A stretch of DNA of 29,980 nt from CAYLNM01 sp964385045 (GCA_964385045.1 CAYLNM010000033.1:1-29980), one strand, 5' to 3'; positions 1-8,133 are shown, numbered from the stretch's first letter. Notes: generated by a model not told the origin, from the sequence alone. Program-made: numbers and translations.

Positions 1-205
1 AGGGCGTGAGGGCGTGGGGGGGAGCGGGGCCGAACGGCGTGTCGCTCGGTCGCCGGGCCCCGGGCGACGTCGATGGCGTGCCACCGATCGCCCGAGACGG
101 CAGGGCGTCACGCGGTCCGTGGGGGATGCGTCATTGGACGGGGAGAGGCCGACGCGGTCAACGCAATTCCGCCGAGAGCCGACCGAATCGCGCGGCCCGT
201 CGCCG

Positions 206-224
206 CGCGATCCCGCCGATCGCG
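206..224. terminator. weak hairpin after the hybrid kinase gene
   Basis: A 7-bp perfect stem (CGCGATC / GATCGCG) with a 5-base loop lies about 40 bases past the stop of the hybrid kinase gene, which is read on the minus strand. There is no T-tract. It is only a candidate terminator. Nothing else convincing is seen in bases 1-262. Confidence 0.25.
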
Positions 225-262
225 ACCCCGCCGGCTCGGTGGTCCGAGACGCGGCGCGGACC

Positions 263-2122
263 TCAGGCCGCGTCGCGGCGCGGCGGGGCCTCGGCGTCGC
301 CGCCGGCAGGCTCGGCGGCATCCGCCCGCGGGGGATCGGACGCGTTCGCGCCGAGTCGCGACTCCGCCGCCCGCAGCGCCTGCTCGCACGCCGCGAGGAA
401 CCGGGGACGGTCGACCGGCTTGGTCGCGTAGGCGTCGCAGCCCGCGTCGATGCAGGTCGGCTCGTCGCCGTTGATCACGCTCGCCGTCACGGCCACCGTC
501 GCGATGCCGCAGCCGGCGGTCCGGAGCGCGCGGATCGCGCCGTAGCCGTCGAGCTCCGGCATGTGCATGTCGAGCAGGAGCAGGTCGAAGGACTCCGGCG
601 GGGGGGCGCCGGCGGTGCCGAGCAGGCGGTCGACCGCCTGCCGTCCGTCCGGCACCACCGTCACCTCGCCGCCGGCCCGCTCCACGATCCACCGCAGCAG
701 CCGCTGGTTGTCCGGCCCGTCCTCGGCCAGCAGTACGCGGCGCCCGGCCAGCGGCCGGCCGTGGCCTTCGGCGTCGGGCGTGGGTCCGTCGCCGACCGTG
801 CGGCGGAAGGCGGTCTCCGCCTCCGCGGGCGTCAGTCGCCGCGTCTCGGCCGCCACCGTCGGCGCGATCGTGGCGGTGAAGGTGCTGCCGCGTCCGGGCT
901 CCGACTCGACGGCGAGCTCGCCCCCGAGCAGCTCGGCGAGCCGGTGCGAGATCCGCAGTCCGAGCCCCGAGCCGCCGTAGGCACGCGACGTCCCGGCATC
1001 CGCCTGCGTGAAGGCCTCGAAGCGGGCGATGCGGTCGCGCTGCTCCGGCGTCATCCCGATGCCGGTGTCGACCACCGCGAATCGCAGGCGATCGTCTCCG
1101 GAGGCATCGCCGGCCGGGACCGCCGTCACCCGCACCGTGACCGAGCCGTGCGCGGTGAACTTCACCGCGTTGCCGAGGAGGTTGACGAGCACCTGCCGCA
1201 GGCGCGTCGGGTCGGTCTCCACCCGCTCCGGGATCGGCCCGTCGAAGCGGGCCTCGAGGGCGAGCTCCTTCTCGCGGGCGGCGTGCCGCACGATCTCCAC
1301 CGCGTCGGCGAGCACCTCGACCGGCGAGACCGGCACGGACTCCAGCGTCATCCGGCCGGCCTCGATCCGCGAGAGATCGAGGACGTCGTTGACGAGCGCG
1401 AGCAGGTGGCGGCCGTTGCGACGGATCGACGCCACCGCCCGCGCCAGATGCCGCCGGTCGACGTCGGGACCGTCCTCGGCGAGCAGATCCGCGTGTCCGA
1501 GGATCGCCGTCATGGGGGTGCGGATCTCGTGCGACATGTTCGCGAGGAAGGCGGACTTGGCCGCGTCGGCCGCGCGGGCCGCCCGCTCGGCCTGCTCGAG
1601 GCGCCGGTTGGCGAGCCGCAGTTCCAGCTGCGAGGCGACCTGCCGCCCGAGTCGTTCGAGGATCGCGAGGTCTGACGGTTCGACCTTGCGGGGCTCGAAG
1701 TCGATGACGCAGAGGCTGCCGAGGGCCTCGCCCGAGGCCAGGCGCAGGGGGACGCCGGCGTAGAAGCGGATCCCCGGTTCGCCGGTGACGAGCGGGTTGT
1801 CCGCGAACCGCGCATCCTGCGTGGCGTCGGGCACCACGAGCGGCTCGTGACCGAGGATCACGTACGCGCAGAAGGCCATGTCGCGCGGGGTCTCGGCGAT
1901 CTCGAGGCCGACGCGGCTCTTGAACCACTGACGATGGCGATCGACGAGGGAGACGAGGGCGACCGGCGTCCGGAGCAGCTCCGCCGCGAGGGCGGTCATG
2001 TCGTCGAAGCCGGCCTCGGGTCCCGTGTCCAGCACCCCGCACTGAAACAGCGCGGCGAGACGCCGTCGTTCGTCGGATGGGATCGGTGCGGCGGGCACGC
2101 GCGCTCCTCGGCTGCGGGACAT
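263..2122 (-). CDS. GAF-domain hybrid sensor histidine kinase / response regulator
   Basis: This 619-residue protein has no membrane segment, so it is probably a cytoplasmic sensor that autophosphorylates on His and passes the phosphate to its own receiver. A GAF domain (about 36-170) is followed by a HisKA dimerisation helix with SHEIRTPM (His198). The HATPase domain shows the N box (NLLGNAVKF, about 314-322), G1 (DTGIGM) and G2 (GSGLGL). A receiver domain (about 460-585) has the acceptor Asp518 in LLLLDMHMPELDG and Lys568 in ATKPVD. The last 30 residues are low-complexity. I chose the ATG at 2122 because the protein aligns with the GAF family from there; an in-frame upstream start at 2314 would add an Arg-rich stretch with no family look. 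No clear Shine-Dalgarno is seen. It is divergent from the subtilase gene. The signal sensed and the output partner are not visible; no cognate regulator gene lies nearby. Confidence 0.93.
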   Translation of the reverse strand: MSRSRGARVPAAPIPSDERRRLAALFQCGVLDTGPEAGFDDMTALAAELLRTPVALVSLVDRHRQWFKSRVGLEIAETPRDMAFCAYVILGHEPLVVPDATQDARFADNPLVTGEPGIRFYAGVPLRLASGEALGSLCVIDFEPRKVEPSDLAILERLGRQVASQLELRLANRRLEQAERAARAADAAKSAFLANMSHEIRTPMTAILGHADLLAEDGPDVDRRHLARAVASIRRNGRHLLALVNDVLDLSRIEAGRMTLESVPVSPVEVLADAVEIVRHAAREKELALEARFDGPIPERVETDPTRLRQVLVNLLGNAVKFTAHGSVTVRVTAVPAGDASGDDRLRFAVVDTGIGMTPEQRDRIARFEAFTQADAGTSRAYGGSGLGLRISHRLAELLGGELAVESEPGRGSTFTATIAPTVAAETRRLTPAEAETAFRRTVGDGPTPDAEGHGRPLAGRRVLLAEDGPDNQRLLRWIVERAGGEVTVVPDGRQAVDRLLGTAGAPPPESFDLLLLDMHMPELDGYGAIRALRTAGCGIATVAVTASVINGDEPTCIDAGCDAYATKPVDRPRFLAACEQALRAAESRLGANASDPPRADAAEPAGGDAEAPPRRDAA

Positions 2123-2310
2123 CCCCCGGCAGAGGGATCGACCGCACGCCCGTCGAACTTTGAGCTCCCGGCCCGGCCCGGTCGCGCGGCGTCCCTCCGG
2201 CGACGGGCGGACGGTCTCGGCCGCCGCTCGAGCGCCCCGCGGCCCGGATTCCCGGAACCTCGCGGTCGCCCGGGCCGGATCCTCGCCGGACGGCCGGTTC
2301 CTCCTGTGCG

Positions 2311-2326
2311 CCACGCCGCGGCGTGG
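2311..2326. promoter_or_regulatory. 16-bp perfect palindrome upstream of the subtilase gene
   Basis: CCACGCCGCGGCGTGG is a perfect palindrome ending one base before a -10-like TAGCCT hexamer (2328-2333, + strand). It would occupy the -35/-10 spacer of that promoter and so has the position of a repressor operator. It lies in the 371-base divergent region between the hybrid kinase (start 2122) and the subtilase (start 2494). The protein that binds is unknown. Confidence 0.35.
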
Positions 2327-2327
2327 G

Positions 2328-2333
2328 TAGCCT
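2328..2333 (+). promoter_or_regulatory. candidate -10 box for the subtilase gene
   Basis: TAGCCT is one of very few TA-containing hexamers in the divergent region 2123-2493 and fits the TANNNT pattern. It would give a leader of about 150 bases before the ATG at 2494. No good -35 is seen. Confidence 0.3.
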
Positions 2334-2380
2334 CCTCGGGAAGCGGGGGCGTCTGCCGCACGCCGGCTTGCCCGCTCACC

Positions 2381-2416
2381 GGCGAGCCGGCGTCCGGGCG
2401 GCCCGCCCGGCTCGCC
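2381..2416 (+). promoter_or_regulatory. leader hairpin with an alternative fold upstream of the subtilase gene
   Basis: GGCGAGCCGG (2381-2390) pairs perfectly with CCGGCTCGCC (2407-2416). An overlapping, mutually exclusive stem CCGGGCG/CGCCCGG (2394-2400 with 2404-2410) uses part of the same 3' arm. If transcription starts near 2340, both would be in the untranslated leader. This may be GC-rich noise or an attenuator-like element. Confidence 0.25.
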
Positions 2417-2493
2417 GCCCGAGCCGCCATCCTCGGTCCCCGCATTCCCGCGGGCCGCTCCCCACGGCTCGCCGTCCCCTCCGGATCCCCTCC

Positions 2494-5016
2494 ATGCCCC
2501 GAACCGATCGCGTTTCGCTCACGACCGTCGTGACCCTCGCCGTTCCCGGACTGCTCGCGGCGGCCGCCGTGGCCGACCAGCCCGCCGGCCCGCCGGCCGC
2601 CCCCGTGGTCGCCGCCCCGCCCGCGGCGGAGGCCGACGCGGCCCCGGTCCCGGTGCCGGGCGAGCTCGTGGTGGCCTTCCCGGTCGCCGCCGGCGCCGAG
2701 CCGGACCTCGCGGCCGAGCTCGCCGCCCGCGACATCGTCCTGCCCGCCGACCCCGCCGCCGACCCCGCCGCGGCTCCCGTCGGCGACGATCCGGCGGTCG
2801 CCGACCCGGCTCCCCGGGCCGCTCCGGCCGAGGTCGATGCCGCCCGCCTCCTGCTGCACTGGGTCCGCCGCGGCGACGTCGACGCCACCGCCGTCGTGCT
2901 GCTCCGCGGCGCCGCCGCGGTGGATGCGGACGCCCTCGCCGCCCGGCCCGACGTCCTGTGGGTCGCCCCCAACCGCGCGATCCTCGCCGACCCGCGGGAG
3001 GGGACGCCGAACGATCCGCAGTACGGAGCCCAGTACCACCATCCGCTGATGGAGAACGACGCCGCGTGGGACCTGACCCTCGGCGATCCCTCGGTGATCG
3101 TCGCCGTGACCGACGACGGCGTGGACATCGAGCACGAGGACCTCGAGCCCAACGTCTGGGTCAACCCCGGCGAGATCCCCGCCAACGGGCTCGACGACGA
3201 CGCCAACGGCTACGTCGACGACGTCCGCGGGTGGGACGTCCTCTTCGACGACGCGGATCCCGGACCGAACTCCGGCGGCGACGATCACGGCACCCACGTG
3301 GCCGGGATCTCGGCCGCCCGCACCGACAACGGCGTGGGCGTCGCCGGCACCGCCGGCCGCGCCACGATCATGCCGATCCAGTTCTACGCGAGCGGGGAGC
3401 CGTGGACCGCGGCCAACATCGCCGAGGCGTTCCAGTACGCCGCCGACAACGGGGCCCGCATCGTCAACACCAGCTACAACATCAACGGCTGGGTCGGCGA
3501 TCCGGTGGTCACCGCCGCCTTCGACTCCCTGTACGACGCCGGCGTGATCCACTTCAACTCGGCCGGCAACGGCAGCGACGCCAACCCGCCGCGGCAGGCC
3601 TTCCACCAGACGTTCCTCGTCGCGAGCACGACCTCGAACGACGTGAAGTCGTCCTTCAGCAACTGGGGCACCGGCGTGGACGTGAGCGCTCCCGGCTCCG
3701 ACGTCCGGTCCACCGAGCTGGACGACACCTACGGCAACAAGTCCGGCACCAGCATGGCCGCCCCCAACGCCGCCGGCGTGGCGGCCCTCGTGTGGTCGGC
3801 GAACCCGGACTGGACCCGCGACCAGGTCGTGGCCCAGGTGCTCGGGACCGCCGACGACATCGACGCCCAGAACCCCGTCTACGCGGGTCTGCTCGGCTCC
3901 GGCCGGGTGAACGCGCTGCGGGCCCTGACCGAGACGCTACCCGCCCCGCGGGTGGCGTCGGTCGACGGCGTGCCGGAGGACGGCGCGACGGTGCTCGGCG
4001 AGCTGGCCACGATCACGGTGCGGTTCGACCAGGTCATGGATCCGGCCACCGTCAACGACCAGCTCGGCTTCGCGCTCGTCGCGGCCGGGCCCGACGGCGT
4101 CCTCGACACCGGCGACGACGTGGTGGTCCCGGTGGCGGCCGAGGAGTACCTCGTCGGGGCGAACGAGATCGTGCTCGTGCCCGACGTGGCCGGCCTCGAT
4201 GCGGGGCTCGTGCGATTCGAGGCCGACGGCGACGTCCTCGCCAACCCCTTCGGCACGGCTCTCGACGGCGACGAGGACGGCGTGCCCGGCGGCTCGTGGA
4301 CCAGCACGTTCACGTTCTGCCCCGGCACGATCGTCTTCGAGGACACGCTCGAGTCGGGCGCCGGCTGGTCGGTGCAGAACACCGCGATCTCGGACGGGGC
4401 GTGGGAGTCGTGGCCGGAGACCCCGGTGGGCGGCGGCGACCGGCTCGATCCGCCGACCGACTTCGACGGCTCCGGGGCGTGCTTCCTCACCGACAACGTC
4501 GACGGCAACTCCGACGTCGACGGCGGGCCGACGCGGCTGATCTCGCCGCCGATCGACGTGACCGCGGTGGCCGATCCGTACGTGAGCTACGCCCGCTGGC
4601 ACGGCTCCGACGACGGCGATCCGCTGCTCGTCCACGCCTCGGCCGACGACGGCGACACGTGGCAGATCGTCGAGCTCGTCGGCAACCGCCCGCAGTGGGA
4701 GGTGCACGTCTTCCGCGTCGCCGACGCGTTCCCGGACGGCGCCGACGCGATCCGGCTGCGGTTCACCGCCAGCGACAACCCCAACGACTCGGTGGTCGAG
4801 GGCGGCGTGGACCGGATCCGCGTGCTCGCCTTCGACTGCCTCACCGAGCCCTCGGTCCCGGCCGACGTGAACGGCGACGCGGTGGTCGACCTCGACGACC
4901 TGGTCGCGGTGCTCGCGGCGTTCGGGCCGTGCCCGGCGGAGTGTCCGGAGGACGTGGACGGTGACGGCAGCGTCGGTCTGGCCGACCTGATCGCGGTGCT
5001 CGACGCCTGGAGCTGA
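2494..5016 (+). CDS. secreted subtilase (peptidase S8) with C-terminal dockerin-like cassette
   Basis: This 840-residue protein is an exported serine endopeptidase. A signal peptide (about 1-27, with core VVTLAVPGLLAAAAVA) precedes a Pro/Ala-rich propeptide-like region (to about 170). The S8 catalytic domain has Asp207 (TDDGVD), His265 (DHGTHVAG), the oxyanion Asn near 360 (NSAGNGS) and Ser420 (SGTSMAAP). The Asp motif reads DDG where the family usually has DSG or DTG. After it come an Ig-like SbsA-type segment (about 490-600), a jelly-roll-like region (about 610-785) and two EF-type repeats (DVNGD..VDLDDL and DVDGD..VGLADL) that form the dockerin-like end. The ATG at 2494 places the signal peptide at the N terminus; the frame is open further upstream but reads as Arg-rich non-family sequence. 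There is no Shine-Dalgarno. The target is unknown, and no cohesin gene is in the window. Confidence 0.95.
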   Translation: MPRTDRVSLTTVVTLAVPGLLAAAAVADQPAGPPAAPVVAAPPAAEADAAPVPVPGELVVAFPVAAGAEPDLAAELAARDIVLPADPAADPAAAPVGDDPAVADPAPRAAPAEVDAARLLLHWVRRGDVDATAVVLLRGAAAVDADALAARPDVLWVAPNRAILADPREGTPNDPQYGAQYHHPLMENDAAWDLTLGDPSVIVAVTDDGVDIEHEDLEPNVWVNPGEIPANGLDDDANGYVDDVRGWDVLFDDADPGPNSGGDDHGTHVAGISAARTDNGVGVAGTAGRATIMPIQFYASGEPWTAANIAEAFQYAADNGARIVNTSYNINGWVGDPVVTAAFDSLYDAGVIHFNSAGNGSDANPPRQAFHQTFLVASTTSNDVKSSFSNWGTGVDVSAPGSDVRSTELDDTYGNKSGTSMAAPNAAGVAALVWSANPDWTRDQVVAQVLGTADDIDAQNPVYAGLLGSGRVNALRALTETLPAPRVASVDGVPEDGATVLGELATITVRFDQVMDPATVNDQLGFALVAAGPDGVLDTGDDVVVPVAAEEYLVGANEIVLVPDVAGLDAGLVRFEADGDVLANPFGTALDGDEDGVPGGSWTSTFTFCPGTIVFEDTLESGAGWSVQNTAISDGAWESWPETPVGGGDRLDPPTDFDGSGACFLTDNVDGNSDVDGGPTRLISPPIDVTAVADPYVSYARWHGSDDGDPLLVHASADDGDTWQIVELVGNRPQWEVHVFRVADAFPDGADAIRLRFTASDNPNDSVVEGGVDRIRVLAFDCLTEPSVPADVNGDAVVDLDDLVAVLAAFGPCPAECPEDVDGDGSVGLADLIAVLDAWS

Positions 5017-5060
5017 GCCCCGGCGGGCACCGCCCGCATGCATCCGACGACTCGTTCGCC

Positions 5061-5092
5061 CGCGGGGCCTCCGGAACGCCGGGGGCCCCGCG
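5061..5092. terminator. strong bidirectional hairpin terminator
   Basis: A 14-bp stem (CGCGGGGCCTCCGG with CCGGGGGCCCCGCG, one G-T wobble) closes an AACG tetraloop. It sits between two convergent genes, 44 bases past the subtilase stop and 89 bases past the YcxB-like stop. There is no T-tract, as with other hairpins in this window. Confidence 0.7.
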
Positions 5093-5181
5093 TGCGTCGG
5101 GGTCGAGGCGGGGCGCGCGGGGGCGGCCGCGCGGCGGACGGCTCGGTGGCGTCACCTCGCCGGCGCGGGCGGCGGGCGGAG

Positions 5182-5886
5182 TCAGCGCGGCGCGGGCGCG
5201 CCGGGCTCGGGATCGCGACCGGGATCGGGATCGTCCGCGAGCGCCCGGGCCCGCTCCACGATGGCCAGCGGCGTGATGAGCGGGACGTCGAGGGCGGCGG
5301 CGATCGGGCCGTCGCGCGGCAGCAGCACGAGGTCGCCGGGGGAGCGGACGTCCGGGCCCTCGGCGAAGGCGACGTGCTGCTCGTCGGCCGTCCAGCGATG
5401 GAGCCGGTCGGCGACGAGGATCCGGGTGGTGTTCTCGCCCCGGACCTCGAGCCGCGCGTCGTCGAGCGTCGCCGTCACCGCGCCCAGGGGCACCAGGAGC
5501 TCCCCCGAGGCGATCCCATCGCGGATCGCGGTGCCGTTCACGCGCTCGAGCCAGGCCTGGCCGCGGGCGTCGATCGTGCTCCAGAGGCGACGGCAGAGCC
5601 GGCCGAGCCACGACCACCCCACGAGGAGCATCACGCCGGCGGCGATGACGAGCACGCCCACCGGCCGAGTGGTCGCCGACATCGTCATCAGTCCGCCGAG
5701 CAGCACGATCGATCCCGAGATCACGAGCCACAGCACGAGGATCTGGATCCGATCCATGATCGCGGCGAGTCGGCTGTCCGGACGCGCCTCGACCTCCGCC
5801 TCGATCTCGGCCGTCAGGTCGCGCACGCCGCGCGTGAGCACGGACACGTAGTCGTCGGCGTCGAGCTGGAAGGTCTCGCGGATCAT
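5182..5886 (-). CDS. YcxB-like two-helix membrane protein
   Basis: The gene encodes 234 residues with two adjacent membrane helices (about 47-68, ILVLWLVISGSIVLLGGLM, and 75-96). A soluble C-terminal part (about 120-215) follows the YcxB-like pattern: a strand-rich segment with WTADEQHVAF and ending VLLPRDGPIAAAL. That family has no defined biochemical role. A GGAG stretch 9 bases before the ATG at 5886 supports the start. The frame is open further upstream, but that part is Arg/Pro-rich and lacks family features. The gene is convergent with the subtilase and divergent from pgpA. The C-terminal tail is Asp/Pro-rich. The family assignment is from pattern recall, so moderate. Confidence 0.75.
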   Translation of the reverse strand: MIRETFQLDADDYVSVLTRGVRDLTAEIEAEVEARPDSRLAAIMDRIQILVLWLVISGSIVLLGGLMTMSATTRPVGVLVIAAGVMLLVGWSWLGRLCRRLWSTIDARGQAWLERVNGTAIRDGIASGELLVPLGAVTATLDDARLEVRGENTTRILVADRLHRWTADEQHVAFAEGPDVRSPGDLVLLPRDGPIAAALDVPLITPLAIVERARALADDPDPGRDPEPGAPAPR

Positions 5887-5932
5887 CGTCGGACTCCGCG
5901 TCCGGGGCCGGGCGGTGCTGTCCGGTGCCGGG

Positions 5933-5968
5933 CGGTGCCGGGAGCGGTGCCGGCAGCGGTGCCGGGCG
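5933..5968. repeat. short GGTGCCGG direct repeats
   Basis: Four copies of GGTGCCGG spaced 10 to 12 bases apart lie in the divergent intergenic region between the YcxB-like gene and pgpA. They fall between the candidate promoter for the YcxB-like gene and its start codon. They may be binding sites or slippage products. Confidence 0.5.
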
Positions 5969-5993
5969 GCTGGCGGTCCGGACGAACCGGCGA

Positions 5994-5999
5994 ATCGTA
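5994..5999 (-). promoter_or_regulatory. candidate -10 box for the YcxB-like gene
   Basis: Read on the minus strand this is TACGAT, about 108 bases before the ATG at 5886. It is one of the few AT-containing hexamers here, and the same hexamer precedes the M14 peptidase gene at 25002-25007. No -35 match is evident. Confidence 0.3.
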
Positions 6000-6050
6000 C
6001 CGAGGGCCGGCCGGGGCATCGGCCGGGGGACCGCGAGGCCAGCGCGGCAC

Positions 6051-6056
6051 TATCCT
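6051..6056 (+). promoter_or_regulatory. candidate -10 box for pgpA
   Basis: TATCCT fits the -10 pattern. It would start transcription near 6063, leaving about 118 bases of leader before the pgpA start proposed at 6181. No -35 element is recognisable. Confidence 0.35.
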
Positions 6057-6180
6057 CGCCTCGGGGCCCGGCATCGATTCCGGCGTCGCTCGGAGCCACC
6101 CCGGCCGGCTTCGTTCGCGGGCCGGCGCCGTTCCTCTCGCCCCGCCGCGCAGCATCGCGCCGCGTCCCCGGAGTCCTCCC

Positions 6181-6726
6181 ATCGAGCTGCGCGAGCACAA
6201 GAACGCCCACCGCGCCCCGCTGCGTCCCCTGAACGCGGCCACCCTCGGTCTGAGCGTGGGCGGCCTCGGGTTCCTGCGTCCCGCCCCCGGCACCTGGGGA
6301 AGCCTGCCCCCGCCGGCGATCGCGGCCGCGCTCGGCCTGTTCGGGGTCGGCGACGCGGCGCTGCACGCGGTGACCGCGGTCCTGCTCGTGCTGGCGTCGG
6401 TCGCCTGCGTCGCGTGGGGCCGCTACGCCGAGACCCGCTTCGGACGCAAGGACGCCGCCGAGGTGGTGGCGGACGAGACCGCCGGCGTCGCCCCCGCGGT
6501 GCTGGTCGCGGTGGCGATGACGGACGCGGCGGCACCGGACCGGCTGCTCGCGCTCGTCGGGGCGTTCGTGCTCTTCCGGGCCTTCGACGTCGTGAAGGTG
6601 TGGCCCGCCCGCCGACTCGAGGCCCTGCCCGCCGGCTGGGGCGTGCTGGTCGACGACCTGGTCGCGGGGGCGTATGCGGCGCTCGCGCTCGCGGCCGCGA
6701 TCGCCGGGATCGCCGCGATCGGATGA
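6181..6726 (+). CDS. pgpA: phosphatidylglycerophosphatase A, non-canonical start
   Basis: PgpA removes the phosphate from phosphatidylglycerophosphate, the last step of phosphatidylglycerol synthesis, in the inner membrane. Family marks are clear: GGLGFLRPAPGTWGS near the N terminus, VVADETAGV (like VWDEFVG in E. coli), and RAFDVVKVWPARRLE followed by GWGVLVDDLVAGAYAA, with hydrophobic helices between. From 6181 the protein has 181 residues, close to the E. coli length, with about 25 residues before the glycine-rich motif, also like E. coli. No ATG, GTG or TTG lies in frame between the promoter candidate and the GTG at 6256, which would cut into the conserved start. An ATC at 6181 has GGAG seven bases ahead and is the best start. 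It is divergent from the YcxB-like gene. Family certain; start uncertain. Confidence 0.88.
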   Translation: MELREHKNAHRAPLRPLNAATLGLSVGGLGFLRPAPGTWGSLPPPAIAAALGLFGVGDAALHAVTAVLLVLASVACVAWGRYAETRFGRKDAAEVVADETAGVAPAVLVAVAMTDAAAPDRLLALVGAFVLFRAFDVVKVWPARRLEALPAGWGVLVDDLVAGAYAALALAAAIAGIAAIG

Positions 6727-6810
6727 GCAGGCGCGGGGATTCCGGGCGGGCCGCGCGGCGGCCGCGGCGCGACCGTCGACCGAATGGCGTCCAGGCCGCC
6801 TCGCACGTCC

Positions 6811-6827
6811 GACGCCCCCGGGGCGTC
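6811..6827. terminator. hairpin between convergent pgpA and DUF6607 genes
   Basis: GACGCCCC and GGGGCGTC form an 8-bp inverted repeat around one base, which could fold as a 6-bp stem with a 5-base loop. It lies 85 bases after pgpA and 38 bases after the DUF6607 stop. There is no T-tract. Confidence 0.4.
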
Positions 6828-6864
6828 CGCCCGAAGGTCGCGTTCGCCCGGACCCGCCGCGGAC

Positions 6865-7941
6865 TCAGCCCGCCTCGACGTACCGCCGGAGCCGTTCGAC
6901 CAGCGTCGCCCGGATCCGCTCGTTCTCGAGGGCGACGTCGATCACCCGCGGCAGCGGCGGGCCGACGGCCTCGGGCCGGATGAGCAGCTTCGCGGTCGTT
7001 CGCTGATCGGCCGCGAGCACCTCGGTCCACGCGTGCCGCACCGTGGCCCACGCCTCGGCGTGCTCCTGCCAGTAGCGGCGGGCCGGCTCGACCGCGGCGG
7101 GATCGGTCCGCTCGTAGACGTTCACGCCGGTCTCGCGGGCGAGACTGCCGACGACGCCGCCGTCCGCGTCGAGCACCACCTTGAGGTTGTCCTGCTCGTG
7201 CACCCAGCCGTCGGGGGTCAGGGCGTGACGGTTGCGGCCCAGGATGACGTCGTAGTCGTCCCGCACGGTGTGCTCCCGCCGGGGCAGCGGACGCCAGGTG
7301 ATCTCGCTCTCCCACCAGGAGCCCTGGGGACCGTGCGTCCACCGGCCGATCGCCTCGTACCTCGGCGCGTCGGTGGTCTGGTGCACCGACTGCGACCACG
7401 TGCCCCGCACCGCCTCGGCGGGGCGCTGCTCGGTCCGCCAGCAGTCGTGGCCGGCGTAGACGAGCAGCTCGCGGTCCTGATATCGCCAGTCCTGCCGCCA
7501 GTGCTTGACCACCGTGGGCCGCGGACCGTCGGCCCCGACGAGGAGGATGTGCTGCAGGCTGATGAAGTCGTCCTCGTCGGCGATCACCTCGACGAGCTCG
7601 ACCGCGTTCGTCTCGTACGGGGGCCGCAGCTCGTAGGCCTCGGCCAGCGCGACGGTCTCCCGGAACGTGAAGCTCACCCGAAAGGCTCCGGCCATCGCGA
7701 GGATCGCCTGGCGGTCGGCCTCGGGAGCCGTCCGGCGGGTCTCGGACGATTCGCCGGACGCGACCGACACGCCGGCCGAGCCGGACGTGTCGGCTCCGAG
7801 GGCGGGCGGGGCGGGGGCCTCGGCCGCGATCGACGGCGTGGGCGCCGACGGGGCGAGGGCGAACGCGACGCTGCCGGCGGCCGTCGCCGCGAGCAGCGCT
7901 GCGGCGCGGGGGGCGGACCGACGAGTCGGGGCGGTGGGCAT
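6865..7941 (-). CDS. DUF6607 family exported protein
   Basis: This 358-residue protein has an N-terminal export signal (Arg-rich start, then AAALLAATAAGSVAFALA) and an Ala/Pro-rich linker before the conserved domain. The domain matches DUF6607 along its whole length: FRETVALAEAYEL, ISLQHILLV, KHWRQDWRYQDREL, WRPLPRREHTVRDDYDVILGRN, GWVHEQDNLK, and the final charged helix. The family has no proven activity; my recollection is that it is often met near iron or haem uptake genes. The start is supported by GGAG seven bases before the ATG at 7941. The promoter carries a Fur-box-like palindrome (7988-8002), which fits an iron-starvation role. No receptor or transporter gene is next to it in this window. 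Confidence 0.88.
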   Translation of the reverse strand: MPTAPTRRSAPRAAALLAATAAGSVAFALAPSAPTPSIAAEAPAPPALGADTSGSAGVSVASGESSETRRTAPEADRQAILAMAGAFRVSFTFRETVALAEAYELRPPYETNAVELVEVIADEDDFISLQHILLVGADGPRPTVVKHWRQDWRYQDRELLVYAGHDCWRTEQRPAEAVRGTWSQSVHQTTDAPRYEAIGRWTHGPQGSWWESEITWRPLPRREHTVRDDYDVILGRNRHALTPDGWVHEQDNLKVVLDADGGVVGSLARETGVNVYERTDPAAVEPARRYWQEHAEAWATVRHAWTEVLAADQRTTAKLLIRPEAVGPPLPRVIDVALENERIRATLVERLRRYVEAG

Positions 7942-7980
7942 GGGGCATCTCCGGTCCCGCCGGGCGTGGGCGGGGCCAGA

Positions 7981-8009
7981 ACCGTATTGAGATTGAGTCT
8001 CAGGTGCAA
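7981..8009 (-). promoter_or_regulatory. promoter of the DUF6607 gene
   Basis: On the minus strand a -35-like TTGCAC (8009-8004) is followed by a 17-base spacer and a -10-like TACGGT (7986-7981). Transcription would start near 7974, about 33 bases before the ATG, with a good GGAG in the leader. The spacer holds the 15-bp operator described separately. Confidence 0.55.
7988..8002. promoter_or_regulatory. Fur-box-like operator
   Basis: TGAGATTGAGTCTCA is an inverted repeat that agrees at 13 of 15 positions with the Fur site form TGAGAATGATTCTCA known from Proteobacteria. It is centred exactly in the 17-base spacer of the DUF6607 promoter, so a bound repressor would block RNA polymerase. The surrounding DNA is very GC-rich, which makes a chance match less likely. 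Confidence 0.65.
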
Positions 8010-8097
8010 CCCGTGCCGCCGAGATTCAGCGGCGGCGTCGCGAGGGGGGCCGCTGCCGGCCGGCGGTCACGCCCGGTCTGCCGCCGTCCCGGGACGT

Positions 8098-8133
8098 GAC
8101 GAACGGTCGCCCCCCCTCGAGCGACCGTTCGTC
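8098..8133. terminator. 13-bp perfect hairpin after the chemoreceptor gene
   Basis: GACGAACGGTCGC and its exact complement GCGACCGTTCGTC flank a 10-base loop. The hairpin lies 70 bases past the stop of the chemoreceptor gene and about 95 bases before the DUF6607 promoter, so it insulates the two same-strand genes. No T-tract follows. Confidence 0.7.
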
